64,000 bases of DNA from JADKAC01 sp964492065 (GCA_964492065.1 CAZBHH010000006.1:62001-126000); one strand, 5' to 3'; shown: positions 9,317-19,111, counted from the stretch's first letter. Numbers and translations are program-made. The notes: a model not told the origin generated them from the letters alone.

Positions 9317-10711
9317 TCAGGAAAGAACATCTTTTTCTTCTGCGAAATTAAAACTATTTGTTGTCATTTGAATCTCAATGCGTTTAGAAGTCTCAGGACC
9401 GGTCTCTAATTTCAGGACACCGCGGGGACAAACCGCCGAGCACACGCCGCAGCCCACGCAGCTGGCCCGCACGATATTCTGATTGCGCTGTGCATACCAC
9501 CGCACGTCGATGCCCATTTCACAATACGTGGAACAGTTACCGCAACTGATGCATTGACCGCCATTGGTCGTTATCCTGAACCGGGATTTAAACCTTTGGA
9601 TAATGCCCATATAGGCGGCCATCGGGCATCCGAACCGGCACCAGACACGACTGCCCAATATCGGGTAGAATCCCACCCCGACTACGCCGCTGAAAATGGA
9701 TCCAATGAGCAGGCCATACGCCCTGGACATGCCCTTCCCGATATTTTCACCGAGCAACTTGCCCTGCAGGCTCACATCCAGCAGCAGCAACAGCGTAATG
9801 ATGAGTATGGCTGCGAGTACGGAGTAAATGAGCCAACGCTCAATTTTCCAGGCCTTGAGCGACTTATCCGACAGGTGGCGAAAGGGATCTCCCGCAGTTT
9901 CGGCGAGGCCACCGCAACCGCACACCCAACTGCAATACCAGCGCTTTCCCGAAAAATAGGTAAGTACCGGCGTGGCGAGAAATGCGAGAATTAACCCCCA
10001 AAACAGGGTGAACTGCCCTAAGGCGCCCTGGCTCGCCAGATAGCTGAGGTTGGAAGGGAACAGGGCATCGTAATCCAAGGGGAAAAAATAGCTGAAATAG
10101 GGTTCATAGTTGTACAATCGCAACAGGATACCCGGTAACAGCCAGGCAAAAATCAACTGGAAGAACATCACCGAAATGGTGCGTACCAACTGGTAGCGAT
10201 TGTGCCGGTATTTCACCATAAATTTTACTCCCATCAGCGTAACGGCAAGGGTATAGAACGTGCCGTACACAAACCATTGGTCAGAAGGTTTGTCACGCAG
10301 CATATAACTGATTGGGTCAAATATGGCGATTAAACCGCCGAACGAATTGCCCTGTAATATCTTATCGGTGTAATCCTTAAAATACAAACACAGGTAAAAG
10401 CCCGTAATCAGGATACCCGCAATCCATGCCAGGGCGCCGCGGGAAGTGAGCGATGAGAAAAAGTTGCGGTTGTTTTTTATCCCGGGCTGCGAATTGTAAT
10501 AGGTGCCGTAGAAAAATATGCCGCCGCCGATAATTAATCCCGACAACATAATACCCAAGTACATTACCGGCGATATCAGCGAAATATTCAACCAGGCAAA
10601 CGCAAAAGCCAGCAAGCCGATGGCAATAATCGCCAGCCCGGCTTTTTGTATGGTATTGTAATTAGCGGGATGTGGGTTTGCAAAGGAAAGACTGTTATTT
10701 ACTTGCGACAT
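9317..10711 (-). CDS. NapH-like membrane protein with two 4Fe-4S clusters
   Basis: 464 residues. About seven hydrophobic helices are interrupted by the Cys motifs CSWVCGCGG and CRFGCP, as in NapH/NosR/RdxA-type electron carriers. Two ferredoxin motifs follow at the C-terminus: CISCGNCSTYCEMGID and CVGCGVCSAVCPRG. Such proteins pass electrons between the quinone pool or a flavoprotein and a redox partner. The FAD oxidoreductase gene ends 11 bp upstream, so the two probably form one electron-transfer module. No terminal reductase or cytochrome gene is nearby, so the final acceptor is unknown. Confidence 0.85.
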   Translation of the reverse strand: MSQVNNSLSFANPHPANYNTIQKAGLAIIAIGLLAFAFAWLNISLISPVMYLGIMLSGLIIGGGIFFYGTYYNSQPGIKNNRNFFSSLTSRGALAWIAGILITGFYLCLYFKDYTDKILQGNSFGGLIAIFDPISYMLRDKPSDQWFVYGTFYTLAVTLMGVKFMVKYRHNRYQLVRTISVMFFQLIFAWLLPGILLRLYNYEPYFSYFFPLDYDALFPSNLSYLASQGALGQFTLFWGLILAFLATPVLTYFSGKRWYCSWVCGCGGLAETAGDPFRHLSDKSLKAWKIERWLIYSVLAAILIITLLLLLDVSLQGKLLGENIGKGMSRAYGLLIGSIFSGVVGVGFYPILGSRVWCRFGCPMAAYMGIIQRFKSRFRITTNGGQCISCGNCSTYCEMGIDVRWYAQRNQNIVRASCVGCGVCSAVCPRGVLKLETGPETSKRIEIQMTTNSFNFAEEKDVLS

Positions 10712-10722
10712 AATCTTGCGTA

Positions 10723-12057
10723 TTAACCGAAAATAAGTTTGTTTAAAGCATTTCCGGAGCGTAGTTTAATTGTATTGTTCGGGTTTTCAAGATTCCATTT
10801 GGCAATTATCTGTTTTTCATACCTGCTGAATAACTCCGGATCGAAATTAGCGGGTTTTAAATGTTCGAGGACATATTCGATGCTGCGTTTTTCTTTCAGC
10901 CACTCATTAAAAAGCACATGTCTGAGCCTGATACCGAAAGTATTTATTCCAAGGAATGTTCTGTCGCCTGCATTGTAAATAAAGTGCAGGCATTTTTTAC
11001 CGCCGGCATGCTCCCAGTAAAACTCGCTGAGTCCATCAGTCAGTTGAGGAGGTACAGTGCCATAAGTCTGGTATTCAATATCAAAAAACTTGGCGCTGTT
11101 GTACCAATGTCCCGGTGCGTATGGTTTTTTATACCCCAGCATATTGTAGGCGGCGGTTTCACCCTGAATTTTTCCGGTGTACCATAATTGTTCAACGGGC
11201 TTACGCCCCGGCAGCGCTTGTTGAAACTGGGCGCAATCACCCGCCGCAAATACTCCGGTTACATTGGTTTCAAAATACGTATTTATCATCACACCCCTGT
11301 CGGTATGAATGCCCGTTCCTTGCAGTATTTGAATATTTGGGCTGACGCCAACAGCTATGGCTACCACCCGGCATTCAATAACATCGCCGGCATTTGTAAC
11401 TATCGACTGCACCCTGCCCGCCGCATCGCCACAAATTTCTTTTAATTCCGTATTCAATCTCAAATCAATATCATGGGCACGAATATGCCTGCCGATTAAC
11501 TTCGCTTCCTGCAGGGGCAGTACGATATCCCAGAATTCTGTCTCACGCACCAACATAGTTACCGGGATTTTTCGGGAGTGTAACATTTCGGCCAGTTCAA
11601 TTCCGATTAATCCGCCGCCGATAATCACGGCACGGTTGATACCTCCCTTAGTATTCTGTTCCAGCAGGTCAAGGTCTTGAATGGAGTATAAACTTTGTAC
11701 TCCCTGTAATGTATGTCCTGGCCATTGGGGCTTGTTCGATACCGAACCTGTGGCGATTAAAAGCGTATCGTATTGCAGTGCGCTTCCATCTGCAAACATC
11801 ACCTGCCTGCTCTCGGGATGAATGGATTGTACCCAGGCGTGTTTTAACTCAATGTTATTCTTCTTCCAAAACCAATCCTCGTATGGCTTTGTATCCTTAA
11901 ACCGCATGTGCCCCATGTAGATATACATCAGCGCCGTGCGAGAATAAAAGTAATCGGTTTCTCCGGATATAACGGTTATTTTATGATTGCTGTTTTTGCG
12001 GATGGTCCTCGCCGCAGTAATCCCCGTTATACCGTTTCCAATAATAACATGATGCAT
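10723..12057 (-). CDS. NAD(P)/FAD-dependent oxidoreductase
   Basis: 444 residues, pyridine nucleotide-disulfide oxidoreductase fold of the NirB/rubredoxin reductase type. It shows an N-terminal FAD fingerprint (GNGITGITAA), LLIATGS, a second dinucleotide fold (VIIGGGLIGIELAE) and VFAAGDCAQ. There is no CxxxxC redox disulfide, so it is not a lipoamide or thioredoxin-type reductase. The C-terminal 100 or so residues form an extra domain ending in a basic helix. With the NapH-like gene 11 bp downstream it probably feeds NAD(P)H electrons into that protein. A promoter-like TAATTTTA at 12061-12068 ends 3 nt before the ATG. Confidence 0.85.
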   Translation of the reverse strand: MHHVIIGNGITGITAARTIRKNSNHKITVISGETDYFYSRTALMYIYMGHMRFKDTKPYEDWFWKKNNIELKHAWVQSIHPESRQVMFADGSALQYDTLLIATGSVSNKPQWPGHTLQGVQSLYSIQDLDLLEQNTKGGINRAVIIGGGLIGIELAEMLHSRKIPVTMLVRETEFWDIVLPLQEAKLIGRHIRAHDIDLRLNTELKEICGDAAGRVQSIVTNAGDVIECRVVAIAVGVSPNIQILQGTGIHTDRGVMINTYFETNVTGVFAAGDCAQFQQALPGRKPVEQLWYTGKIQGETAAYNMLGYKKPYAPGHWYNSAKFFDIEYQTYGTVPPQLTDGLSEFYWEHAGGKKCLHFIYNAGDRTFLGINTFGIRLRHVLFNEWLKEKRSIEYVLEHLKPANFDPELFSRYEKQIIAKWNLENPNNTIKLRSGNALNKLIFG

Positions 12058-12134
12058 GCCTAAAATTACTAATACACTTAAAAGTAATTAATAATTTGTT
12101 AAGTGTGTCAAACGGTCCTGAGTTCCCGATAAAA

Positions 12135-12165
12135 TAAAAAAACCCGGCATGGATATATGCCGGGT
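12135..12165 (-). terminator. Terminator after the secreted metalloprotease gene
   Basis: Perfect 9-bp stem ACCCGGCAT / ATGCCGGGT with a 6-nt loop; on the minus strand the stem is followed by a T-rich run. Confidence 0.85.
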
Positions 12166-12183
12166 AAAGCAATGATAATAGGA

Positions 12184-14667
12184 TTACTCTTTTATGAATT
12201 TTGTGGTTGCAATACATTGCCCCTGTTGTGAATAGATGCGCAGCATATATAAGCCCGGGGTTATATCACCACAATCGATTGTCATCAAACCATTGGCGCT
12301 CTTCGCAACAGATGCATATACTAACTTACCGGTCATATCGAAGACATTAACTGAAACAGTTGCATCATCGCTGTTTGCGATGGCAAATTGGAAACTACCG
12401 TTATTCGGATTGGGATACACCTCAAATCCGGTTACTTCGCTCAGCAGCCCTGCCTTCAATCCCGGCAGTAAATCAATGGAATAATCTTCCACTTCGCCGT
12501 TGGCAAATGTTTCACAAGCGCCCGGGTAGCTTCCGTTTTTCATCGCAATTCTAAACCTGGTTTTGCCCGGAGCAGCTGATTCCGGTACGGTGAAAAAGTT
12601 CTTCAGTCTATTGGAAGAAGATGAAATCCTGGAGAATAACTCTTCGCCGCTGTCATCAAAATCGCCATCGCGGTTATAATCGATCCAGGCTTTGTAGTAT
12701 TCATCTGCGGAAGAACCTGCAAATCCGGCGCTATACTTAACGCCATAGGTCTCACCCGCCATCATTTCCATGGTGTAGTCTGTTGTTCCGTCGTAGTAAC
12801 CATTATCGGAACCGGAATTCCGTCTGAAACTCAGGAACCGCACCATATCAATCCATTCGGACGAGGCATCTATTCCCTGCGCATCGCAATAATCGGATCC
12901 CTCGCCCGAGAAGCTGACAGTATAATCTTCCACCTCTCCGTAGGTAAAAATTTCACAGGCGCCGGGCAATGCGGCGTATTTCATGGAAATGCGCATTCTC
13001 GTTTCGCCGCTTGCTGTTTCAGGCACTAAGAATGAACTACTAACGGGGCCGGTAACTGCATCGGAGTTATACACGTTTTCCCCTGCATCACTGAAATCCA
13101 GGTCCTTATTATAATCAATCCAGATGCTGAAGTATTCGGTATATGCCAAATCTGATATATAGCCGGGCGTTAATGTAAAATTGGCTGATTCACCGGGAGT
13201 CAATATTGCAGTCAGGTCGGTAAAATCCGCATACCCAAAATTATTATCGGTGACATTATTCAGATCCTGAATGGAAACACTTTCAATCCATTCATAGGTT
13301 GAATTACTGCCCAAAGATGCGCAATATGCAGGCCCGGGTTCTCCGCCACCCTCTTCAATACAGGCAGCGGCGGAGATAGTGTTGCGTATTATATCGCCGG
13401 GTTGTTCACCAAAGCCATTGCTGAAATTAATGCCGTAGGCTGTCAGGTGGCAATAACTCATAATGGTGCCGCCGTCTGTCGGAGCCGGCCCGGCAGGACA
13501 ACCGCCCTCGGTGTAATAGCAATTGTCGAGAGCCCCTCCCACCCAATTACAACTATGGGTGTGGTAAGAGCCGAACAAATGGCCCATCTCGTGGGTAATC
13601 ACCATTACCGTCCACGAATAGGTCGGAAAGTCGGAGTAAGTTGAATTGACATCGCTGTAACAGTATTTATAAGTATTGCACAATCCGTTGATAGTATAAG
13701 CAACGCCGCCCAGTCCACCGGGGTCTAAGGCTATTAAATGTGCTATATCGCCATTAAAAGCAGCACGATTGTTTCTAAAGTCTGTCAAGGCGCTGAAAGA
13801 GCTCGCAGAGGAATAACCGTCATTGGTATCCCAAACGAAAATTTCAGAAATTTCAATTGGCACGCTTTCATTGGCATAGATAGTGGCTGCGTTATTAAAA
13901 ATTGCAGTTAAATAATTGCTTGTAGCCGTTACGCTTCCCTTATTGACATATAAATCGTAGTCCGCTTCCAAATACACTTTAGGGCATTTTTCAATGCGGG
14001 TGCTGCCTTCGGCGTGCAACAGTTCTTGAAAGGTAGCCTCATATCCCTCGGGTTCGGGAGTGGCACATCCGCTATTCTCATAATCCACCAGAATATCTTT
14101 ATCTGAATACACGAGGTATTCGTTCTCTGCGGCGCCGGCCTTCCTGTTGCGACCAATATTGATATTGCCTTCGGTGGGCGAAGATGCCACGCCGAACAAT
14201 TCATTATCGAAAATGCTGATGGCTACAATGGAGTTGGGATCGCCCTTAATAATACCCCGGTAATATACGCCGGGAGTATAGGGCTGCTGGCCGTTCAGCG
14301 CACTGGTCACTTTAAAACCGGTGGCCAGGATGTTTACTTGTACCAATTCCAGTTCGAGCACTTCATTTTTGTAGGGTATTGCCAGCGACATTGCATCACG
14401 CTCCTCATTGTAAAGGGATGTAAGAATTCCGGCATCAATGGTGCTGAAAGTGACATCGGTTGCAAAGGCATTGGCCTGCATCAGCCGCTCGGCGGAAGGC
14501 TCATAGGGAGTGAGAATATCCACCCTGCTGAAATTATGGTTGAGTTTTGAGGATGCAATTTGTTGGGCTATAGGCCTCAAACTTTCTGAAGTCTGTGCTG
14601 TAGCCCTGTTCACCAGTGCGAAACTACCGTATATAATTGCGCATAGTACTAAAGTCCGAAATGACAT
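12184..14667 (-). CDS. Secreted M12B-like metalloprotease with GEVED domains and T9SS type A tail
   Basis: 827 residues. A signal peptide ends near ATAQ. A propeptide-like region precedes a reprolysin-type catalytic domain whose zinc site HEMGHLFGSYH (His359, Glu360, His363, His369) is intact. Two GEVED modules follow, each ending in GEVEDY (about 460-590 and 600-735). The last 80 residues are a Por-type secretion tail (FEVYPNPNNGSFQF, GKLVYAS, GLYMLRIYS). It should be exported by the Sec and type IX systems and act outside the cell or at its surface on proteins. It is monocistronic with a strong terminator. Close homologues are common among T9SS cargo, so nothing here is unusual beyond the domain count. 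Confidence 0.93.
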   Translation of the reverse strand: MSFRTLVLCAIIYGSFALVNRATAQTSESLRPIAQQIASSKLNHNFSRVDILTPYEPSAERLMQANAFATDVTFSTIDAGILTSLYNEERDAMSLAIPYKNEVLELELVQVNILATGFKVTSALNGQQPYTPGVYYRGIIKGDPNSIVAISIFDNELFGVASSPTEGNINIGRNRKAGAAENEYLVYSDKDILVDYENSGCATPEPEGYEATFQELLHAEGSTRIEKCPKVYLEADYDLYVNKGSVTATSNYLTAIFNNAATIYANESVPIEISEIFVWDTNDGYSSASSFSALTDFRNNRAAFNGDIAHLIALDPGGLGGVAYTINGLCNTYKYCYSDVNSTYSDFPTYSWTVMVITHEMGHLFGSYHTHSCNWVGGALDNCYYTEGGCPAGPAPTDGGTIMSYCHLTAYGINFSNGFGEQPGDIIRNTISAAACIEEGGGEPGPAYCASLGSNSTYEWIESVSIQDLNNVTDNNFGYADFTDLTAILTPGESANFTLTPGYISDLAYTEYFSIWIDYNKDLDFSDAGENVYNSDAVTGPVSSSFLVPETASGETRMRISMKYAALPGACEIFTYGEVEDYTVSFSGEGSDYCDAQGIDASSEWIDMVRFLSFRRNSGSDNGYYDGTTDYTMEMMAGETYGVKYSAGFAGSSADEYYKAWIDYNRDGDFDDSGEELFSRISSSSNRLKNFFTVPESAAPGKTRFRIAMKNGSYPGACETFANGEVEDYSIDLLPGLKAGLLSEVTGFEVYPNPNNGSFQFAIANSDDATVSVNVFDMTGKLVYASVAKSANGLMTIDCGDITPGLYMLRIYSQQGQCIATTKFIKE

Positions 14668-14825
14668 AATTATAAATATTTTGGGTTAAGCAATATTGTG
14701 TGCGTTAGATGAGGCTTTGTAAAACTACTATCTTACTAAGATAAGGCACTCACTTAAACTGTGTATGTGTGACGAGGAGACGGTTGCAAATATATCCGTT
14801 GCGTTGCAAATGTATTTTATCTTAT

Positions 14826-15944
14826 TCACATTTCCTCCATGCCTTGTGTCAGATTTCTGACAATTTTAAATTCGCTGAAAAATTCACGGGCGATGATTCG
14901 GATGAAGATATAAGCTGGCACAGCAATTATCATCCCGAGGATGCCTACCATAGACCCGAAAATAAGCACGATAGTAAATATCTCCAACGGGTGTGTATTC
15001 AGGCTGTTTGAAAAAATTAATGGCTGGGAAAAGTAGTTATCTATCAACTGAACACCCTGGCAAATCACCACAATTGTAACAATTATTTCACCCAGGTTCG
15101 CCTCGGGATTGATAGAAAACTGGCTGGTAATCGTGACGAGCAAAGCGAATAGTGTTCCGATTATCGGGCCTACATAAGGAATGATATTTACAAGAGCGCA
15201 GAAAAATGCAATGAGCATGGCGTACTTATAACCCGCCACCCAAAAACCGATGAAAATTAATGTGAACACCACCAGTGATTGAATAATCAGGCCTCCAAAA
15301 TATCTTGTCAACGTCTTCTCACTGCCATGCATTATCCTTTTGGTTTTTTCCTCGAAGCGTGTCGGCGTAATACCCATTACTATTCTATAAAACAATTTAT
15401 CGTCGCTCAGGAAGAAAAATGAAATAAAGGCGACCGAGAAAATAGCGGTAATAATACCGCCGAGGCTCACTAACAGATTGCTAAAAATATTGGATATGGA
15501 TGTCATATTGATCCATTTGCTCAATTGGGCCGACAGAATTTCATTCAGCGAGGTTTGACTTTCCGCCTGGTCAAACTGAAACTGCATGATGACGTGTTCA
15601 ATGCGGTGAAACCAGGGGTCCAAACCGGCAGCCACTTTCTGCGTGTCAATGCTCGCCAGCACTTTCCCCTGTTCTATAATCAGTGGAATAAACAGCATTT
15701 GCACCCCGACGATGACAGAAACTATTACCAGCAATGCGAGGATGGCCGAAAGCCACCGGGGAACATAAAATTTGCCGATATGTATTGTATGCAACAGGTT
15801 GACAACCGGTCTCCCCAACAGCGAAACCACGGCGGCGATAAGAAAGTAACTGATGATAATGTAAAACTTCCAGATAAACCAGATGCCGAATAAAATACCG
15901 AGTACCGAGAGAATATTCCTGTATGTAAACCAGTTGGAATTCAT
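14826..15944 (-). CDS. AI-2E family (PerM-like) permease
   Basis: 372 residues, about seven or eight hydrophobic helices. Features typical of the family are LNEILSAQLSKWI in the soluble middle part, the ALVNIIPYVGPIIGT motif and the C-terminal HPLEIFTIVLIFGSMVGILGMIIAVPAY. Members export or import small molecules or ions (AI-2, Na+/H+), and the substrate cannot be inferred. No partner genes are adjacent. Confidence 0.88.
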   Translation of the reverse strand: MNSNWFTYRNILSVLGILFGIWFIWKFYIIISYFLIAAVVSLLGRPVVNLLHTIHIGKFYVPRWLSAILALLVIVSVIVGVQMLFIPLIIEQGKVLASIDTQKVAAGLDPWFHRIEHVIMQFQFDQAESQTSLNEILSAQLSKWINMTSISNIFSNLLVSLGGIITAIFSVAFISFFFLSDDKLFYRIVMGITPTRFEEKTKRIMHGSEKTLTRYFGGLIIQSLVVFTLIFIGFWVAGYKYAMLIAFFCALVNIIPYVGPIIGTLFALLVTITSQFSINPEANLGEIIVTIVVICQGVQLIDNYFSQPLIFSNSLNTHPLEIFTIVLIFGSMVGILGMIIAVPAYIFIRIIAREFFSEFKIVRNLTQGMEEM

Positions 15945-16257
15945 AGATTAAAAATATCGCCTAAAATAGATGATTCGATTAACTAACTATTTATTTTTCA
16001 AGGCACATCTGCAATTCCCTTTTACGGAAAATGCATTTAGCTGTTCCTGTCACAGTCTGCAACCATGTATAAAAGTACGCCATTTAGTCAAATCAGGCCT
16101 TTAACGGCCGGTGGATAAGGCTATCCAGCCTATCGCTGCTGCAGTAAATTCGCCATTTGAATAAGCAATTGTCGGCTTCAGGCGATTTACGGAGTATTAT
16201 AACCGTAACCTTTTAACAAGCGTTACAGCGCTTCCTAATTAAAAGAGGAAATCCCCC
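15945..16257. other. Intergenic region without a recognisable gene
   Basis: 313 bp between two minus-strand genes. No convincing open frame or RNA gene was seen. The only structure is a loose inverted repeat (GTAAATTCGCC at 16144-16154 and GGCGATTTAC at 16181-16190), too imperfect to call. Confidence 0.5.
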
Positions 16258-16878
16258 TTACCGGGATTTTGCAAACTGCGCAAACAATTCCGGCACGGTT
16301 TCCAAATCGGCAAGCGTATCTATATCTGATAAATAATCTAATTGAAGAACGGAAGCATTATGCGCTTTGATGTCTTCGAGTGTATGGGTGAGCAAATTTT
16401 CTGCGCTCCAGGGTTTATCGTTGAAAATCCAGCGATTCCATTTTTTCATACCTATTAAATAGTAACCGCCGTCATTGGCCGGGCCAATTGCAAAATCATG
16501 TGTATCCAGCGCTTCGAATGCGCTGCGGATATGCCGGGGTTCCAGGCGAAAACAGTCGGCGCCAATCATTACCGCCCTGCGGTATTCATTTTTAAAGGGT
16601 ATTGAAAATGCGTAATCCATTCTTACGCCTAAATCGCCGCTGCATTGCACGTATTTTTTAAACGCTTCATTGAGAAACACATCGCTTCTGTCCACCGTAT
16701 CACTGTAAAAAACCAGACGGTCTGCCTGTATTTCACCGGCAATTGCCGCCGTACGCTGCAGCAGTGCCTTGTAAACATTCAGGGCAGCTACTTCGCCGAT
16801 ATCTGCCGCCAAACGGGTTTTCACTTTCCCCGGCAGCGGATTTTTCACCATGATTATCAATGCCTGTTCATGTGTCAT
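16258..16878 (-). CDS. TIGR04282/DUF2064 family glycosyltransferase of arsenosugar cluster
   Basis: About 206 residues. It has the nucleotidyl-sugar-type start IIMVKNPLPGKVKTRLA, a later IGADC, and GPANDGGYYLIGM, all hallmarks of the DUF2064 glycosyltransferase fold that accompanies ArsS. It probably acts in building the sugar part of arsenosugars in the cytoplasm. I chose the ATG at 16878 because it overlaps the ArsS stop by 4 nt (ATGA), indicating coupled translation. The in-frame start at 16920 would run 15 codons into ArsS. Confidence 0.82.
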   Translation of the reverse strand: MTHEQALIIMVKNPLPGKVKTRLAADIGEVAALNVYKALLQRTAAIAGEIQADRLVFYSDTVDRSDVFLNEAFKKYVQCSGDLGVRMDYAFSIPFKNEYRRAVMIGADCFRLEPRHIRSAFEALDTHDFAIGPANDGGYYLIGMKKWNRWIFNDKPWSAENLLTHTLEDIKAHNASVLQLDYLSDIDTLADLETVPELFAQFAKSR

Positions 16879-17933
16879 GCGACCGTTCCCCCGCAACTCG
16901 AACCGGCGCCAGCCGTACATCCGTAACAGTGTTGATTAAAGACGATTTTGCGATTCTTCAGTTTTTCGGTATCCCAGTCGCGGATATGTCCCGGAGCGGC
17001 AGCGTCCACCCGCAACCCCAACATCTGGTTAAAATCACAATCGTAAATACTGCCATCCCATCCCACGGAAATCGTGTTGCGACACATTACATTTAATGCT
17101 GCGCCGGGATTAAATGCATTGACCAGTTTTTCCATATACGATTCGTAATTTCCCGATGCGATTAAATAATCGAGATACCTGCTTATCGGCATATTGGTCA
17201 TGCAAAATAACTGATTGAACTCAATATTATAATTTTTGCTGAGTTCTTTTTTAAATTGTTGCTCCAGCAAGGACTGCGAAGCAGGTAAAAATGCACCGCC
17301 GGGATTATACACCAGGTTTAGCACCAGGCCGGTATCCGCCTTACCGTAGCCGACTTCGTTCAACATGTGCAGGGCTTTAATGCTCGCTTCAAACACGCCC
17401 TCACCACGCTGGCTGTCAGTTCTCGATTTGCTGAAATACGGCAGTGAAGAGATTACTTCCACCTTATGTTTTTTGAAAAATTCAGGCAGGTCGTAATACT
17501 TTTTATTCGCCAGGATAATGGTGAGATTGCAGCGCACTAATATTTTCCTGCCCAACTTGGAAATTTCTTCGACAAACCATCTGAAATGCGGGTTCATCTC
17601 GGGTGCGCCACCCGTTAAATCCACGATGGGAATATCTGTTTTGGCCAACACATCGAGACATAACTGCATGGTTTCCCGTGTCATGATTTCCTTGCGGTCG
17701 GGGCCGGCATCTACATGGCAATGGGCACATGTCTGGTTGCACATATAACCGACATTTACCTGGAAGATTTCCGTTGCCACCGGTTTTAACGGGTACAGCC
17801 CGTGTGATTCCAGCGTATTTTCAAATTTTGGAAGATCTATGGTGAGGACTTCATGCGTGTCCAGCACCTTCAACTGATAGGCAGTATCTGCCAGTTTATG
17901 TTGTTGTTTATGCAATGAGTGTTGAGTGGGCAT
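16875..17933 (-). CDS. arsS: Arsenosugar biosynthesis radical SAM protein ArsS
   Basis: 352 residues. The radical SAM site CNQTCAHC (Cx3Cx2C) is followed by DLTGGAPEMNP, and the C-terminus carries the family signature CYGCTAGAGSSCGG. ArsS couples a SAM-derived deoxyadenosyl group to a methylated arsenical, the key step in arsenosugar formation. Some relatives place selenocysteine in the C-terminal Cys motif. Here ordinary Cys codons are used and the final TGA is a true stop overlapped by the next start. The peroxidase-like gene lies 51 bp upstream. No arsM methyltransferase gene is in the window, so its substrate must come from elsewhere. Confidence 0.9.
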   Translation of the reverse strand: MPTQHSLHKQQHKLADTAYQLKVLDTHEVLTIDLPKFENTLESHGLYPLKPVATEIFQVNVGYMCNQTCAHCHVDAGPDRKEIMTRETMQLCLDVLAKTDIPIVDLTGGAPEMNPHFRWFVEEISKLGRKILVRCNLTIILANKKYYDLPEFFKKHKVEVISSLPYFSKSRTDSQRGEGVFEASIKALHMLNEVGYGKADTGLVLNLVYNPGGAFLPASQSLLEQQFKKELSKNYNIEFNQLFCMTNMPISRYLDYLIASGNYESYMEKLVNAFNPGAALNVMCRNTISVGWDGSIYDCDFNQMLGLRVDAAAPGHIRDWDTEKLKNRKIVFNQHCYGCTAGAGSSCGGTVA

Positions 17934-17984
17934 ACTTGATTGATTTAATTAAGGGAAATAATCGTGCGCTGCAATCCATTTAAA

Positions 17985-18323
17985 TTACATGGTTACTTCT
18001 TTAAAGCGGTTCATCATCTGGGTGCTGTGTACCAGCGAAGCGCCACCCCGTATCGCTGCCGCCACGTGTACCGCCTCCATCATCTGCTCCTGGTCAACGC
18101 CTTTCTCCAGGCTGTCAACCGTATAGGCATCGATGCAGTAAGGACATTGAATTGCATGGGCTACCGCGAGTGCTATCAGCGATTTCTCCCGCTGTGTGAG
18201 CGCTCCTTCTTCAAACACCTTTCCGTAATAGCTAAAAAAAGCGTTACCCAATTCTTTATCCCATTCCGAGATGTTGCCGAATTTTTTCAAGTCTTTCGTG
18301 TGGTAATAGTTTTCTCTTTCCAT
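17985..18323 (-). CDS. ArsS-associated carboxymuconolactone decarboxylase/AhpD-like protein
   Basis: 112 residues, the AhpD-like all-helical fold. The CPYC redox pair lies in HAIQCPYCIDAYT and is followed by EAVHVAAAIRGGASLVHS, which supplies the conserved His. Proteins of this kind sit beside arsS in many genomes and are described as peroxidase-like. Its role in the pathway is not settled. It is the first gene of the arsS operon and ends 51 bp before ArsS begins. Confidence 0.85.
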   Translation of the reverse strand: MERENYYHTKDLKKFGNISEWDKELGNAFFSYYGKVFEEGALTQREKSLIALAVAHAIQCPYCIDAYTVDSLEKGVDQEQMMEAVHVAAAIRGGASLVHSTQMMNRFKEVTM

Positions 18324-18409
18324 AATTGTCGTTTTTATTAAGTGATAGTAAATAAGAAATGCAGCAAATGGTTACTTTGCTGTTGCGGGAATTCAGATGT
18401 ATAAATGCG

Positions 18410-19111
18410 TCAGTGTGCGGGTGGCGACTTCAGAGAAGTATATACGGGTAGCAGTGCACTGATAAAATGAGATGCATTTTTTAATACCGATTTACAATAG
18501 CGGTTCAACAGATTACCAGCAAGTTGCTTCAGCCGGAACAAATGCGTCTGCGAGTGCAACACCATTGCCAGGTCGCCGCTGGAATGGATATCTCGTTTTA
18601 CTGCATTCAGAATTAAGGTCAGCCCGCGGGCTTTGCAGTATTGAGAAATTACCCTTGCAAGATTGCCGGTTCCCCAGGGAAGCATTGCAAAACTGCGCTT
18701 GCGGAAATTGTTGCGATGCATTGCAATTAAATACAGCCCCCCTTTTTGATCGGGGCCGCCGACAAAGTCGCAGGTGTTTAACAGCTTTGCAGCACCGGTA
18801 ATATCTGCCGGCGAAAGCGATGCGCAATCGTTCCCGATGGAGATGACTTTTTGATATCCCAGTGCAAAAATATCGGCAAAGGCATTTGCATAGCGTTCGC
18901 CGAAAGTCTCGCCTCGCTGATTCCCGGAGTTAATAATAAAATACGGCAAACCGGTCTTGCGGATAATCTCCAGCGTATGCTGTATCAGGCAATCGGCAAT
19001 GCGGCGTGATGCGGCGGAATCGCCGTCGATGAAATGCTTCGCCCGTGCTTCTTCCTCAGCGCTGCGGGTAAAAAACAAGATAGCCGTTGCCAAACTGTCC
19101 TTTCTTTGCAT
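18410..19111 (-). CDS. Second DUF2064 family protein, divergent
   Basis: 233 residues. It shares with the first DUF2064 protein the pattern ISIGNDCASLSPADI and GPDQKGGLYLIAM. It lacks the N-terminal PGKVKTRLA-like loop, having FTRSAEEEARAKHF in its place, and lacks the usual aspartates around the sugar-nucleotide site. It has an unrelated basic C-terminal tail of about 45 residues. It sits 86 bp upstream of the arsS operon on the same strand. It could be a specialised transferase with altered donor or a degenerate paralogue, and sequence alone does not decide. Confidence 0.7.
   Translation of the reverse strand: MQRKDSLATAILFFTRSAEEEARAKHFIDGDSAASRRIADCLIQHTLEIIRKTGLPYFIINSGNQRGETFGERYANAFADIFALGYQKVISIGNDCASLSPADITGAAKLLNTCDFVGGPDQKGGLYLIAMHRNNFRKRSFAMLPWGTGNLARVISQYCKARGLTLILNAVKRDIHSSGDLAMVLHSQTHLFRLKQLAGNLLNRYCKSVLKNASHFISALLPVYTSLKSPPAH

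Noticed and set aside
9554..9994. 146-residue open frame opposite the NapH-like gene
   Set aside because: Low-complexity Gln-rich translation of the antisense strand, with no motif.
15945..16257. Small RNA from the inverted repeat at 16144-16190
   Set aside because: The arms are imperfect and far apart, and no promoter or terminator frames them.
16875..16877. Selenocysteine readthrough of the ArsS TGA
   Set aside because: The C-terminal motif already carries ordinary cysteines, and the TGA overlaps the start of the next gene.
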